The notes: a model not told the origin generated them from the sequence alone. Counted from the stretch's first letter, positions 12,425 through 46,215 are shown. The stretch: 64,000 nt of DNA from Anniella stebbinsi (GCA_029215795.1 JARDYH010000001.1:229489654-229553653), one strand, 5' to 3'. A program made the numbers and translations.

Positions 12425-12990
12425 GTGGTAAACTAAAAGTTTTTTTAAAAAAAAGGAATGAACAGAAAATTCCTCTGGGAATTACTTTTCATCCTAATGC
12501 CGCTGGTGACGAAACAGTTTTGAAAGGATGCTTGGAACAATCATACTGATGACCAACATCAACCAGTTGTTCCACATGTCGACCAAACAGAACTGTGCTT
12601 ATTTTATATTTAAGATCTATGCTACTGACAGTAACAAAATACTGAGAACAAGCAAAGCACCAATTAGAAAAATGGGGCAGGAGGAATCAAGAGCAAATTA
12701 CACCCACAGTAGTTAGCAGATGGAAGGGGACCTATCCCTATCACAGCAGCGTAAGAAATCACAACTTAAAAGCAATTCATCCCAAAGACTTCATGAAAGA
12801 CCCATGTCTTACTCAGATGGCAGAACACACACAAGAGATGGGGCCAAGTCAGGTGTCAGAACTGCCAATGGGAATAGGACTAATTCATGGAGGATAAAGC
12901 TATCAATAGCTACTAGTCATGATGGCTACAAATTACCTCCAGTGTCAGCATCTGCTTGGCCATAGAATGCTGGTCTAGATGGTACTGTGG
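12425..12990. other. Intergenic, no gene seen; small SINE-like scrap
   Basis: Bases 12945-12985 (catctgcttggccat, tggtctagatggtac) resemble part of the tRNA-derived SINE seen at 15.5 kb. Otherwise nothing is recognised. Confidence 0.4.
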
Positions 12991-12994
12991 TTTG

Positions 12995-13195
12995 ATTTTA
13001 TTTCATTTCTATACCATGCTGGTTCTTACCAACTTGAAGGGTAAGAACCAGCATCTTGAATTGACTCCAGAACCAATAATCAATGACGATCAAACAGAGC
13101 AGCAGCATTTTGCATCAACTTGAAATTTCTAGCTGCGTTCAAGGGCAGCCCTATACGGAGCAGGTTACAGTAGTCAGGATGTTACTAGAGCATGA
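12995..13195 (-). mobile_element. LINE ORF2-derived fragment (CR1/L2 type), minus strand
   Basis: Contains the conserved series agaaccagcatcttgaattg, gcattttgcatcaactt, agggcagccctatacgg and caggttacagtagtc, the same order as at 53.0-53.16 kb, and its first block matches 20.17-20.22 kb. These are the reverse complement of the LINE sequence around the RT/C-terminal boundary. Confidence 0.6.
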
Positions 13196-15490
13196 ATGGC
13201 CACGTTCCTAATGACAATAAATGGAGAAGAATCTGTCCCCTCTGGTCTTTTGTGGAATGGTGGCTTTTCTACACTTCCACAAGTGTATCTGAGTAATTAA
13301 TTCTCCCAAGGATGAATGGTTCCCCGCTCCCCCACTCTGATACTGGCCATTTGTAGGGACCCTTTACTTGTTTCAGGCATTTTGTCAAAGTAACTCATTT
13401 CCCAATCAAATTGGTTTGCATACCAATGAGTGATTAGCCAAAGAAATGTAAAACCTTATCTGACTTCAATTGGACTTGGCCCTGCTCCAAAGGTTTAATC
13501 TAAGAAATGGGATGTGCATTCTACCTTGATCCAGCAAAGGGTGCTCAACATGAATTGTTTTATTGGCTCATGCACCATACAGGATCAAATAGTGCTGGCA
13601 TGTTAAGAGCCTCTGCTTCTGTTTATATGAAAACATTCCAGCATGATAAGTAGATGCCTCTGGGTGAAGGACAAGGCTTAAAGGGTAGAAACTGTCACAC
13701 CTTGGGGAACACAGCCAATACTTTTTAAATGTATAGTTGGAATGTGATAGGGCTGACAGACCTCAAACAGGTTCTGGCATTCCTCCCCAAACAGACACCA
13801 TCCCCACCCCACCTTTTTCTGCAAAAGTGGAGTTGTGAATCTGCAGGTGCTTCTCACAGGAATGCTGGTGAGTCTGGCTGAAAACAGGCAGATGTTTCCC
13901 TGAGGATAAAAGTTTGTAAGAAAAAAACCAGAGAGACTTGTCACAGATGGGTGTGAGGTCCTTGTTCCAACCTGCGTTGGAGTCTTAAGATAAGCAGAAT
14001 TATTTTATCAACATGTCAAGCAAAACATGCAAATTGTTACTTTTTACTAATTAACCATAAATAACCATCTTGTCAGGAGAAGCACTGACAATTCTCTTCA
14101 TTCACATAACAAGTCAGCATTATGAACTTTCAGTAGTCAAAACAAAACCAGCATAAGTAACCATAATGGCTTGCACATCCATGTGCAAAGACATGCATAC
14201 AGGGCTATTATGCACATCATTGCCTGCTCATTCATCTCCACCTCCCTTTACCTGTACCTTTGCCAAGAAAGCCATCAATGTCTCCTATGCTGGCCTTTAT
14301 ACATCATACTTGGACCAGTGTGGGAGCACTTGCTGGAGAGAGTAGCAGCCACTCTGGTAAAGATACTTGCAAAGGGCATCTGACTCTTTGCCCCACAACC
14401 ACTCTTACTGACCTCACACCCAACACACAGAGTAATGTTTTTTTCAATATCACAGAGTACTGGCCTTTTAGAAAATGTCAGCTCTCTGTCCTGTTTCAGC
14501 CACTGGTTTCAGCCACATCTAGCCCAAGCAGGGGAGCTGGGGCATGCTAGACACAAGTTTGAGTTTCAGCAAAGGGAGCAAAGTAAAGTCAAGCAAGTCC
14601 ATTTTCAGGTTCCAGCAAGGTAAAGTCTAAGAAAAGCAGACAGCACTCTGGATAGCTCCATGTGAAGTGCATGCCAGAGAGTCATAGGAGCAGGGCCAAA
14701 TGTTGCTTCAGTGACAAGCAAACCAAGATTAACCCTTTTAAACAGAGCTGCAGGTCAGAGTGGCGAGTTCCATATCTGGCAGGCGAAGCCTTTCCAGTTA
14801 AAGATGCATGGGCTACTTCAGTAGCCATTGGCACTGACAGCACAGGGGAGATTGTGATTCTGTTGATGCTTCTGGGCTGGTATCCAAGGATGGCGAGGTG
14901 ACCTCATCACACTGGAGAAGTACCAGCAAAATGAGCACCTTCTCCACTGGAGCTTCCAAAGCAATGGGACATCTAGGCCTGGTTCTGAGGCTGAATCCAT
15001 CCGCCCACTCCATCAATTCCTCTGAATCCATGGCTTCAAACCCGGAATGTGGGAAGTTGGACCCTGGGTTCATGACACTCCTGAACGAGTAACCATTTTG
15101 TTCTCTTTTAAGGCCCCTAAGTGAATTAATAAGCACTCCTTGAGATTGAGCTACTATATACACATATATATATATAGGAAAACCTCTTGTCATGAGGATT
15201 CATTCTCTGAGAACACTACACATCGTACATTACCACAAGTTCCATATAAGTCCTAAAACATCAAAAGATTCCATACAATCAGAGCATATAGAACTATATA
15301 AGCCCCAACACAGAGGGGCAACTGCCCAGGGTCAGAGGTCCCACTGCCACAATTGCTGCTGTTGCGGCAGCTACAACCATTTGGATACCTGCCTGGGCAG
15401 TGATGGGGTGGCAGCTTGGCAGTGGCGCTAGCCATGTGCCTAAATGCAATATAACCATGTCAGGCATGGTGCCAACATTGTTAAGGGCGT
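13196..15490. other. Intergenic, no confident gene
   Basis: A 126-codon minus-strand ORF (14813-15193) is the longest here but shows no family motif, no promoter context and no splice partner. Base composition at 14.5-15.1 kb is slightly richer in GC than its surroundings, so this could be the corpse of an unknown retroelement. Confidence 0.35.
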
Positions 15491-15491
15491 T

Positions 15492-15666
15492 GAACATAGG
15501 AAACTGCCTTATACTGAGTCAGACCATTGGTTCATCTAGCCCAGTATCATCAACACTGGCTGGCAACAGCTCCCAGGGTTTCAGCAGTACCTGGAAATGC
15601 TAGAAATTGAACCTGGGACCTTCTGTATGCAAATCATGTGCTCTGCTACTGAGCTACGGCTCCTCC
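15492..15666 (-). mobile_element. tRNA-derived SINE, minus strand
   Basis: On the minus strand it begins with a tRNA-like promoter: A-box-like TAGCTCAGTAG, then B-box-like GGTTCAATTTC 30-40 bases later. The body ends in the block that reads actgagtcagaccattggtt on the plus strand. Relatives are at 16.5, 20.5-21.2 and 26.8 kb. It is not a functional tRNA gene: the cloverleaf is incomplete and it carries a SINE body. Confidence 0.8.
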
Positions 15667-16385
15667 TTTGGGCGGTGCCAAAGAGCTTGGGAATGCAGCT
15701 CGCAGCTCTGTATAGTACTATCACCACTGCCACCATGGGTGGGCAGGCAGGGAGCCTGCCCACAAACAAGCAGAGGGGCTGGATACCCCAATGGCTGGGG
15801 GATACCAAAGACATATTGCCAAGGGCCTTCCAAAACCTGACATAAAGGTTGCACACGGCAAATACTACAGGACAGTGAACCGTCTTTTTTAGTGACATGA
15901 TTCCTAAAAGTAGTTTATTAGCCCATGTGAAAGCTTGTATCATATGGCAGCAGAAGGAACAATAAACATTTGTTGGAGCACAGTAAAAGAGCTGAAGACA
16001 ACCCTCATTTAATCAGTGGTTTGTAAAAGTGTTTCACAGAACTGTTAATGAAAAGGTTGTGTGTGTAGGCCTTAACAGTGATTTCTCTAAACATAGCTCT
16101 TAAATAATATTGTTCCTCTCCTGTATTTGTATGCGGTGAGCCATCCTACATCAAGGCGACAAGGGATTCACCATCTACCTAGACAGACATCACTATACAA
16201 TTGCAGCCATGCCTTGTCAGATAACATATTATATGACAATGTAGGCAGTGCTATTGCTAGCCTATCATTTTGTGCTCTTCCTAAGAAACTTCCTAGCTTT
16301 CCTTTCATTTACAAGTCTCCTACATTATCTTGTTTGCTACCCATAAGTAACAATGCTGGGGGGGGGGGGGCATAGGACAGCCTTT

Positions 16386-16450
16386 CCTAACCTGGTGCTC
16401 TCCAGCTGTGTTGGACTACAAATACCATAATCCACAGCCAGCACTGGGAA
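16386..16450 (+). repeat. Degenerate half of the 8.06-kb palindromic repeat
   Basis: ctggtgctctccagctg then ttggactacaaataccat correspond to the left arm of the palindrome at 8058-8143. The opposite arm is not preserved. A run of 12 G at about 16360-16371 lies just before it. Confidence 0.5.
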
Positions 16451-16469
16451 GGCTGGTTCAAGAAACCAA

Positions 16470-16625
16470 GAAGCTAATATGTGTGACAAACTATTGCTCC
16501 ATCTAGTTCAGTACTGTTGACACTGACTGGAAGCAGCTCTCTGGGGTTTCAGACAGGGGTGTTTCTCAGCCCTATCCGGAGAAGCTATGAATTGAACCTG
16601 GGATCTTTTACATGCAAAGAGAAAC
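16470..16625 (-). mobile_element. Older copy of the tRNA-derived SINE, minus strand
   Basis: ccatctagttcagtactgtt, gacactgactggaagcag, ggggtttcagacagg and attgaacctgggatctttta follow the order of the SINE at 15.5 kb. The A-box end is lost. The long minus-strand ORF at 16508-16975 runs through this SINE and the next repeat and is not a gene. Confidence 0.7.
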
Positions 16626-16834
16626 CCTACATTTCTTTTATGGTTGTTTATATTTAATTCCACTTTCGCTGTGACCTCTACACAGTAGAGTGGTTTCTTT
16701 TGAAGACAGGGAAAGAAATGACTATAAAGCAAAACTTTACAAGATTCAAGGAGCACCAAAAATTCAGACAGCTTTATGGAATTGTATTCCTCTAGGTATT
16801 TTTGAGAACTCCTCAGAAAAATCACTTCAGGGAA

Positions 16835-17285
16835 TGATCCTACAGCTCCTAGACAGTATCTGAGGGGCCATAGGATAGTTTGGATTCCCAAATACGAGAT
16901 CAGAGACAACACTCCGGCCTCAGAGCCGAGAACTGGAGCTCTGACACACACACACCGACCCCTCACAGCCAGCATGGAAAGAACTGTGCCAGCTACCTCT
17001 CAGAGGTTGGGAACGCGACCTCAGAGAGGGGAAAAAGAGGGTGTTTCAGTGGGATGAGAGGAGACTGGAGGGGCCAGGATACAAGATATCTTGAGACCTC
17101 TGCAGCCTTCCCCTCCCCATACACACACTTTGGTTAGATGGGTAAAAAACCCAGTCTAGCAAAAATGCAGGGCATGAGGATGGGGAGGCAAAGATCACCT
17201 CTGCCACTCCACCCACCATGCACAGGATGACCGCGAGTCTCCAAGTTCAGAGGCTTACAACCATTACAATAGAATTGCATCCTTA
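16835..17285. repeat. Dispersed repeat, copy 2 (partner at 7.4-7.79 kb)
   Basis: Shares with the 7.4-kb copy the start atgatcctaca-ctcctagacag, ccataggatagtttggattc, gacctcagagagggg, gagactggaggggccagga and ttcagaggcttacaa, with a longer middle (about 450 against 390 bases). Probably a non-autonomous DNA element; no ORF is shared between the copies. Confidence 0.7.
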
Positions 17286-17628
17286 ATGACTTAACCTAAC
17301 TATTCTAAAAGGAAATTGCTGAGACAAATAACATTTGCTATGAGAAAACGTTTAACCCTTAAGTTGAACATTAAGGTTACAAACCCTATGTGCACATACA
17401 TAGGAGTCGCTCCCTTTGGAATTCAGTGGGACTTAATTCCAAGTAAAGAGGTAAGCAAAATGAATAGGAAAGTTTTTTTAAACAACTGTAAAATGTTCTG
17501 CTGACAATTATACATGTGCATGATTGATTTATTAAATATACTCATGTTCCTCTCTTACCTTAGTAACCTGAGCACAGCTGAGAAGGGAGTTCCTGGATGA
17601 GACCGGCTTAGTTTTGACATGGTTAGAG

Positions 17629-17630
<2 letters not shown>

Positions 17631-17666
<36 letters not shown>

Positions 17667-17960
17667 TAATAATAATAATTTATTTCTTACCCGCCTCTCC
17701 GTTTGGATCAAGGCGGGGAACTACAATATGATAAAATACATAAAACTGATTAAAACATGACACACATTAAAACCGCATTAAAACATCCTAAAAACATCCT
17801 AAAAACATTCTAAAATTCCACTGGATATGCCTGCTGGAAGAGAACAGTCTTTATAGCTTTCTTAAATTCTAAAAGACTGTTAAGTTGACGAGTCTCATGT
17901 GTGCAAAGACCATTTGGGAGAGAGACTAACTGGTATAGGACATAACACAGAAATGCTTTC
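17631..17960 (-). mobile_element. L2-type LINE 3' end, minus strand, with (AAT)n tail
   Basis: An (AAT)n array at 17631-17681 is followed by tttatttcttacccgcctct and aaggcggggaac, the exact reverse of the tail ending the long LINE at 58.96 kb, then A-rich 3' UTR and a short degenerate ORF2 C-terminus (ctgctggaagagaacagtct, cagg-type block). Confidence 0.75.
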
Positions 17961-19705
17961 TATTATTTCTTTTGGTAGACAAAATCAATAAGTGAAAGGC
18001 TTGTTATAATTCTTGAGCAAAAGAAGAGGCATGAAGCTTTCTTTATCAGGGGTCCAGGTGGATTTGGAGTTAACATGTCCAAGTATTGAGAGGTGCTTAT
18101 ACTGCAATACTCCATTTAAGCTGCTACACCTGCTATGCTAGGAACAAAGTCCTTAGGGCCTCAAGAACAGAGCAATCCCCCCATTGCATCTGCACAAATA
18201 CTCCTCCAATACCTGGTTGACTCCAAGGCTAGTAAAGCCATATTGTGTATCACTGCAATGCCATTCCAGTAGGTTTATTTTCTCCTCGCCTTCTTCAGCT
18301 CCATCTCAAGTTGTTTGAAGTGAGGAATCCTGGAACAGGCTAAAGAAAACAAGCTGAATTCGAGACTTTAGGCACTAAGCAGTCCTCCATCTGATACAGC
18401 TGTGGCTTCATGTTATTCTTTGGGGCTCTGCTGCCATCTATAGGATACTCTTATCTAAAAAATAAATAGGCCCAACATGTGGCAAGTTCAGAATCCTAAG
18501 GCCTGATTCATGCATACCTTTTTTCTAACTGGAAATAATCCTCACGTAGGAAAAAAGGTGTGTACTTCCACATGCAAAGTGTAGTACAAGCATTCTATTT
18601 GGCTGTGAGTATGTGTACAATGAAGTCAATATGTGCAACGGAAGTCACCATTTGAATCCTTGGAATAACATTTGAGAGATTAATCTTTTGTACTGTGGTA
18701 GAATCTGAGTTGGCTAATTTTGGGCAATTTTTTATCATATACATTTGGGACATAACAAAACTGTGCGGTTTGTGACATTGTGATATTATGAATCCCTCAT
18801 TATCAGGATGGTTACAGAATTTAGTAAGTTCTGGAAAACGGGACAAAACACAACTGATTTCAAGGAATGCAGATTATCACAAAAGTATGTGTCAGAAAAT
18901 CCTTTCACTATACATTGAGAATACATTTAGAAGTATTTTTTTGGCATTTTAGAGAAGATACAAATAACGTTTCGCTTGTCTGCAATGTCCCCCAAAACAT
19001 AGGGCTGGATCCAGACTGGTGCTCAGCAGAGTTTAGCTTACATTGAAAGAGGAGATGGGGTGATGATTATCATGGATTTCTCTTTCTCTTTGTAGCTCCC
19101 TCTGCCCCCTAAAAAGCTCATATGCATTGACCCATCTCCAGTGATGGAACCAGGTTCTCTCTGTAACCAAAAGACTCCACCCCATGGTCACTTCAAAGGA
19201 GATATAAGAATGGCAATATTCAATTATGGGGAGAGTAAGCATCAAAAAGAGCTCGCAAACATGTCAGTGGGAAGACAATTCTATTCTAATTGGTGAACCC
19301 TTTATTGTCTTCTTTTCAGGCAATGCTTAACCCAGAGGTGCCAGAACTCAAGCTTGCCTGGAAAGAAGCTGGACAAACCTTCCTTCAATGACTGGCTGAT
19401 GGTTAAATACTTTGTGATGAAGGACATGCATAATGCATAGCCTCACAACCATACTTACTGAAATGAAGCAGTTTCTAGAGGCGTAAGAGGAGGCAGCCAC
19501 TAGGACTTAGCAGCAGCACCACACTTAGGAGGATAAAAGGAAGTGGCCTTGCCAGTTAAACAGTCTCTATACAAAAACATAGTCATTGACATCAACTTTC
19601 TGCTTGCAGTGCTTCAAATTCAAACAAAATAACATTCGTAAAAATATGTCTGCCATGTTTGTTTATATTCCCCCTTGGATTTCCTTAGCAACCTATCAAA
19701 CCATC
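17961..19705. other. Intergenic, no gene seen
   Basis: No protein family, RNA gene or clear repeat was recognised. ggcctgattcatgcatacc at 18502-18520 is like an end of the inverted-repeat transposon family but has no partner. Confidence 0.45.
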
Positions 19706-19711
19706 AAGAGA

Positions 19712-20262
19712 TTTATTTATTTATTTATTACATTTGTATATTGCCCCATAGCCGAAGCTCTCTGGGGAGTTTACATAGGATTAAAAACAATTAAAAACAA
19801 TATACAAAAATTAAAACAGCAAAAACATACAACATACACACAATCTGTACATTTAAAACCACTACAACACTTCAAAAAGCTACAAAACAAAACAAAACAA
19901 ACTCAGGCTCCTCAGTTATTGCCAAATGCCTGAGAGAAGAGGAAGGTCTTGACCTGGCACCGAAAAGGTAACAATGTTGGCGCCAGGCAGGCCTCGTCAG
20001 GGAGATCGTTCCACAATTGGGGGGCCACCACAGAGAAGGCCCTTTCTCTTGTTGCCGTCCTCCGAGCAGGCACTCGGAGGAGGGCCTTAGATGTTGAACG
20101 TAGTGTTTGGGTAGGTTCATGTCGGGAAAGGCGTTCCATCAGGTATTGTGGTCCCAAGCCGTGTAAGGCTTTATAGGTTAAAACCAGCACCTTGAATCAG
20201 GCTCGGAAACATACAGGCAGCCAATGCAAGCGGGCCAAAGAGATACTGGTTTGGCTATGTTA
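19712..20262 (-). pseudogene. CR1/L2-clade LINE fragment: ORF2 C-terminus plus 3' tail, minus strand
   Basis: The minus strand 20190-19912 encodes an open stretch with TYKALHGLGPQYL, RVPARRT, FSVVAPQLWNDLP and KTFLFSQAF. This is the LINE C-terminal region after the reverse transcriptase, and it aligns motif by motif with the end of the ORF in the 55.5-58.96 kb LINE (TFKALHGLGADYL, FSSAAPRLWNDLP, KTELFRQAY). The 3' UTR and the ccagagagcttcggctatgg tail end in a ttta run at 19712-19730. It is 5'-truncated and dead. Confidence 0.85.
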
Positions 20263-20517
20263 AGTGATATATTTCTCACAATATTGAAGAGCAGCCATAT
20301 GGGTATGGGCATAGTGGTCACTATCTTGAAGCTGGAATGGAACCCCATTGTTCAGCAATTATACATAATGAAATTCAGATTCAGCATCACAAAATATATA
20401 AAATTAAACCTCAACAACTAATTCTACTTAAAGGGTCTAGAAGCAAGTAAAATCTATGTATCTTTAAGGTCAGTCCCCTTTCATTTTTTTCCTGTGGGTG
20501 TCCCTCAACTTCATCCA

Positions 20518-20562
20518 ACAGAGTCAGACCATTGGTTCATTGAGTCCATTAGTGTTGACACT
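20518..20562 (-). mobile_element. tRNA-derived SINE, end segment, split by a transposon
   Basis: cagagtcagaccattggttc and gtgttgacact are the SINE tail; the rest of the SINE continues at 21078. The two halves join at the duplicated ACT. Confidence 0.8.
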
Positions 20563-21077
20563 CGGCCTGTTCACATGTGAATGAGGATAGGATGGTTTCG
20601 GGAACTACGGAGTGGGGAGAGTTCACAAAACCATGATGTGCCTACCCATCACATGGCCAAGGAACCATGCAGTGCTGCATGGTTCCCTTACCTCTTCCCA
20701 TGCGGTGGTTAGTCTGTCATCCTCATACTACTGTGGCCGTGTATCCTAACAGCCACCATAGCAGAAATCGGGTTGTGCCAAACGCTATAGCCGGTGCATG
20801 GTGATCTTGACCATGGAGAAAGTCCATGCTAGTTAAAGCATCACTGGAAGTTGCAGCCACTCTAGGAGGCCACCTCTAGGTCACTGAATTTATTTTGTGG
20901 AACGATAATTTCTAACCATGGTAAGCCCAACAGACGACATGGTAAGCCATCCTGGGGCCCTTAACCCCACTGCAGAGGGTGATTAAAGTAGCCATCGTAG
21001 TTGTGGCTCCCTCCCCTCATAACACGCTCAGTCAAAACACTAACCACCATTGCATAGTGTGATACCTGAACAGGCCC
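20563..21077. mobile_element. Inverted-repeat DNA transposon, 515 bp, inserted in a SINE, duplication ACT
   Basis: The left end cggcctgttca pairs with the right end tgaacaggccc. ACT is present on both sides (20560-20562 and 21078-21080), and removing the insert restores the SINE order gttgacACTgactg, which is exactly how the SINE at 16.5 kb reads. Subterminal motifs (ggtggttagtgttttg type) resemble the 5611-5793 element. No ORF, so non-autonomous, probably PIF/Harbinger-like. Confidence 0.8.
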
Positions 21078-21195
21078 ACTGACTGTCTGGAATTTCAGGC
21101 AGGCTTCTTTCCCAGCTCAACCTGGAGATGCCGGGGATTGAATTTGGGACCTTCTGCATGCCAAATATACACTCGACCCCTGAGCTAAAGCCCTC
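21078..21195 (-). mobile_element. tRNA-derived SINE, promoter half
   Basis: actgactgtctgg, tttcaggcaggcttctttcc, gggattgaatttgggacctt and ctgagctaaagccctcc: the remainder of the SINE begun at 20518, including the tRNA-like promoter in reverse orientation. Confidence 0.8.
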
Positions 21196-22640
21196 CCTTT
21201 TGTTTCACAAAGTTCTTAAACTGAAGAAATTCTTCAGAAAAGGATTCATCAAGATCATTTGGATAACAGTCTACATTTACAGTGGCAGTGAAGATGTTTT
21301 CACTTGACTTCTCAATGAAATTGCTGAGGAATCCGAACTTGAGCAGCGCACTTCTGAGAGCACCAAGACATGAACTTAAGCACACAGATAACTTCCCTAC
21401 AACTGGAGATAGGGAATGATTCTACTCTGAACACAAAAAGACCTTCAAAGACAACTCCATTCTCTCACCTTTTATCATCAGGCCTGAGTTTGTGGAAGTG
21501 TTTAATTCTTTGGCTTCTGAAATCACTTTCTACCACATCAGTAAGACCAAGTGCTTGTTGTTCAAAGCTGTGAAAACAATCACACAAAGCAGCAACGTAG
21601 GCAGCAAGGGATTCCAGAAACTCAGCTCCTGCACAAATATCTGGAGTTTTTTCTTGTAGCTTGATACTAATCTTTTAAGTATGGTGTTCCACAGTACTCC
21701 ATCTTTTTCACTACTGCCTTTGCATCATTTTGTGTGTGCTTCTCCATTCTTTCATCCATAATGCTTGCAACACATGTATAGATTTCTCTATAATTATAGT
21801 GCAGAACTTTGGTTGCATACCACTTAGGCTCTTCAGCATGACAGGCCTCACTTTCATCAGCTATTAGGCCTTTGCAGACTGCTCACCATCCAATATTCGG
21901 ATTTTTAATTATATATATTAAAATGTTTTTAAATGTTTTAAATATTTTAAAATTGTACTGTGTTTAATTACATTTTTAATTTTTGTATATTGCTATTTGT
22001 TTTAACTGTACATGTTTTAATTTGTAAGCCGCCTTGAGTCCCATTATTGGGAAAAAGGCGGGATATAAATAAATATAATAATTTAGTAGATGATGCATCG
22101 AAAAATGTACAATGACTGCACAAAACTGAAGAAATCAGTTGCAGCCTGGCAAATTTCAGCAGTATTCACATGAAGTTCAAAGAACATGCTCCACACAGAA
22201 AGTAGTCCATACCTTTTTTATTCACTCTCTTTAAGTGGGCTCTGTTAGCAGCACTGTCATGGATTTTTCACAAGCATTTTGAATATCTAAGCCTGTTTCT
22301 TCAATCTTGCAACGAATCTGATCAGCGGAGGACAGCTCAGTGTGAACATGTAGCTCCTCAATGTCTATAAATCACTTTACAATCTCAACTTCAGCATTTA
22401 CATAACACAAAATGATGCTCAGCCAGTCGAAGTGTAACATGTCAGGAAGACAGTCCACAACTATAAATTTGTACATGGCGGCTATCGTTTCTAAGCATAT
22501 AGCACTGAGAACTTGCTGCCTCATGGGTGGTACAATTTCTGTAAAATATGGCTCAAGACAGATGGGAAGTGTTCCCAGGGATTGGAGTTCCCTGCTTTTC
22601 CAAGCGTGCTGCAAGGGCAGGAACAGACTTAGTAATGAGT
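21185..22640 (-). pseudogene. Dead hAT-superfamily transposase (ZMYM1-like type), minus strand
   Basis: Read from 22640 downward the minus strand encodes, with several stops and frameshifts, YFTEIVPPMRQQVLSAIC, AAMYKFIVVDCLPDMLHFDW, LCYVNAEVEIVK, ADQIRCKIEETGLDIQNACE, TAEICQAATDFFSFVQSLY, YNYREIYTCVASIMDERM, AKAVVKKMEYCGTPYLKRL and finally CYPNDLDESFSEEFLQF near 21210-21260. This architecture is that of hAT-like transposases and the ZMYM1-type host proteins derived from them. An L2-type LINE tail (21901-22084) sits inside it, between the FVQSLY segment and YNYREIY. At least two frameshifts and stops such as EIVK* show it is not functional. The exact hAT family is not resolvable by eye. Confidence 0.75.
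21901..22084 (+). mobile_element. CR1/L2-type LINE 3' tail inside the hAT pseudogene
   Basis: T-rich 3' UTR, then gtaagccgccttgagtccca, aaggcgggatataaataaat and ataataattta. Plus-strand orientation, opposite to its host. Transposase sequence resumes on both sides. Confidence 0.75.
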
Positions 22641-23200
22641 TCTAAGGTGTCAAGGAATTTGCCATTGTCAGGAACACCTAATCTTCAGTTTAGCACAATT
22701 TAAGCTGTACCAAAAATTGGAATGTGGAAAAGTACAACAATGAGGGAAAACAAACACTGCACATACTCTGAGGCACATGTTTGAAAATACAAGGGCCAGA
22801 GCTGACTATGACTAGGTTCTGGGCCTGGACACGGACTCAAATTACTTCAGAGTCATCTCTATGGGGGCACAGAATGTCCCCACTGAACTCAGCAAAATTT
22901 GCACATTTACCTGGAAGTAAGTCCCACTGAGTTCACCCGAATTTACTCCTAAATGAGCTTGGTATAGGATTACAACTGTGAGTTCCACTGTGCCCCAATA
23001 AGCATGCATAGGATTGCTATTTACCATGCCTGCTTTCTTTGAACAAACCCCAGGAACCTAGCGAGATGTGCAGCCTGATCCATCTACTCAGAATTCGACT
23101 GAGCTTACTCCTAAATGAGAATAGATTTGCAAACTTCATGGCAGTAGTAGCAAACATGCATAGGACGGCACTGCAATCATAAGCACAATTATTCCAGAGC
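22641..23200. repeat. Fragments of an AGTAAGTCCCACTGAGTT-type palindromic repeat
   Basis: 22915-22985 (agtaagtcccactgagttca ... atttactcctaaatgag ... tataggatta) and 23090-23130 (gagcttactcctaaatgag) are pieces of the short palindromic element complete at 25832-25909. No gene here. Confidence 0.55.
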
Positions 23201-23962
23201 GAATGTGTTGAGAAGTGCCTGAATGATTAGAACTTAAACTTACCTCTCCCTCTCCTTCCCGCCGCACTTTTAAATCCCACTCAAGACGCAGAGCGGAATG
23301 CATAACGACGCATGCGCAAACTGCGATCGCCCTCAGCCTTAGACTCATAAATAATTAGGGCAATACGACTATTCGCCGGCAAAAATCGAAAGCCTCTACC
23401 GACCGTGATTCTCTACTGGCACAGAGCATCGTTGCTCTAGACCTTCGCATTGAAAGCACTCTATTCTATGCCTTGGAAGTTAAGAGTAGAAAGCCATTTG
23501 AATTATAGAACGAGTAACTCTATAACTCTACACTTTTCCTATCTCTATGCGCGTCGCCCTTCGAGGACCACCGGGATAGGCGTCTATCAAAATGACTGTC
23601 GCGGCCTCCGCAGCTTTCTCCCTTCAGCAGCGGCCATAATCACGGCGCTGCCGAGATAAATAACAGGGTAGGGAGGTCAGTTTTTAATTTTGCCTTCAGT
23701 TCCGAGGTACCGCTCTCTCGCGCCTTCCATCGCGCGGCCGACACAGGCGCCTGTTTAGTTAAAACGGCCTGAGAAGGCGGACGCAGGTCCTTCCTGACGA
23801 CGTTGGCAGGCGGAACAGGAAGTGGAGCGGAGAGGGGCGGGGCCGAGCCGAGCCGAGGGGTTGCTGCGCATCGAGTCGCTTCCTGACCTGGGGCAACCGC
23901 TGGACCTCAGAGAGCCGGGCCGAACGTCCCGGGTTGTCGTCATTCGTGTCCCCGCCGTTATC

Positions 23963-46215
<22,253 letters not shown>

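Noticed and set aside
14813..15193. 126-codon minus-strand ORF
   Set aside because: No conserved motif was recognised and the region has no other gene signals; kept only as an unexplained stretch.
15600..15660. tRNA gene suggested by A- and B-box-like motifs
   Set aside because: The acceptor stem cannot be formed and the sequence continues into a SINE body repeated elsewhere in the window.
16508..16975. 155-codon minus-strand ORF
   Set aside because: It runs across a SINE and the edge of a dispersed repeat; the protein has no family motif and there is no splice or promoter context.
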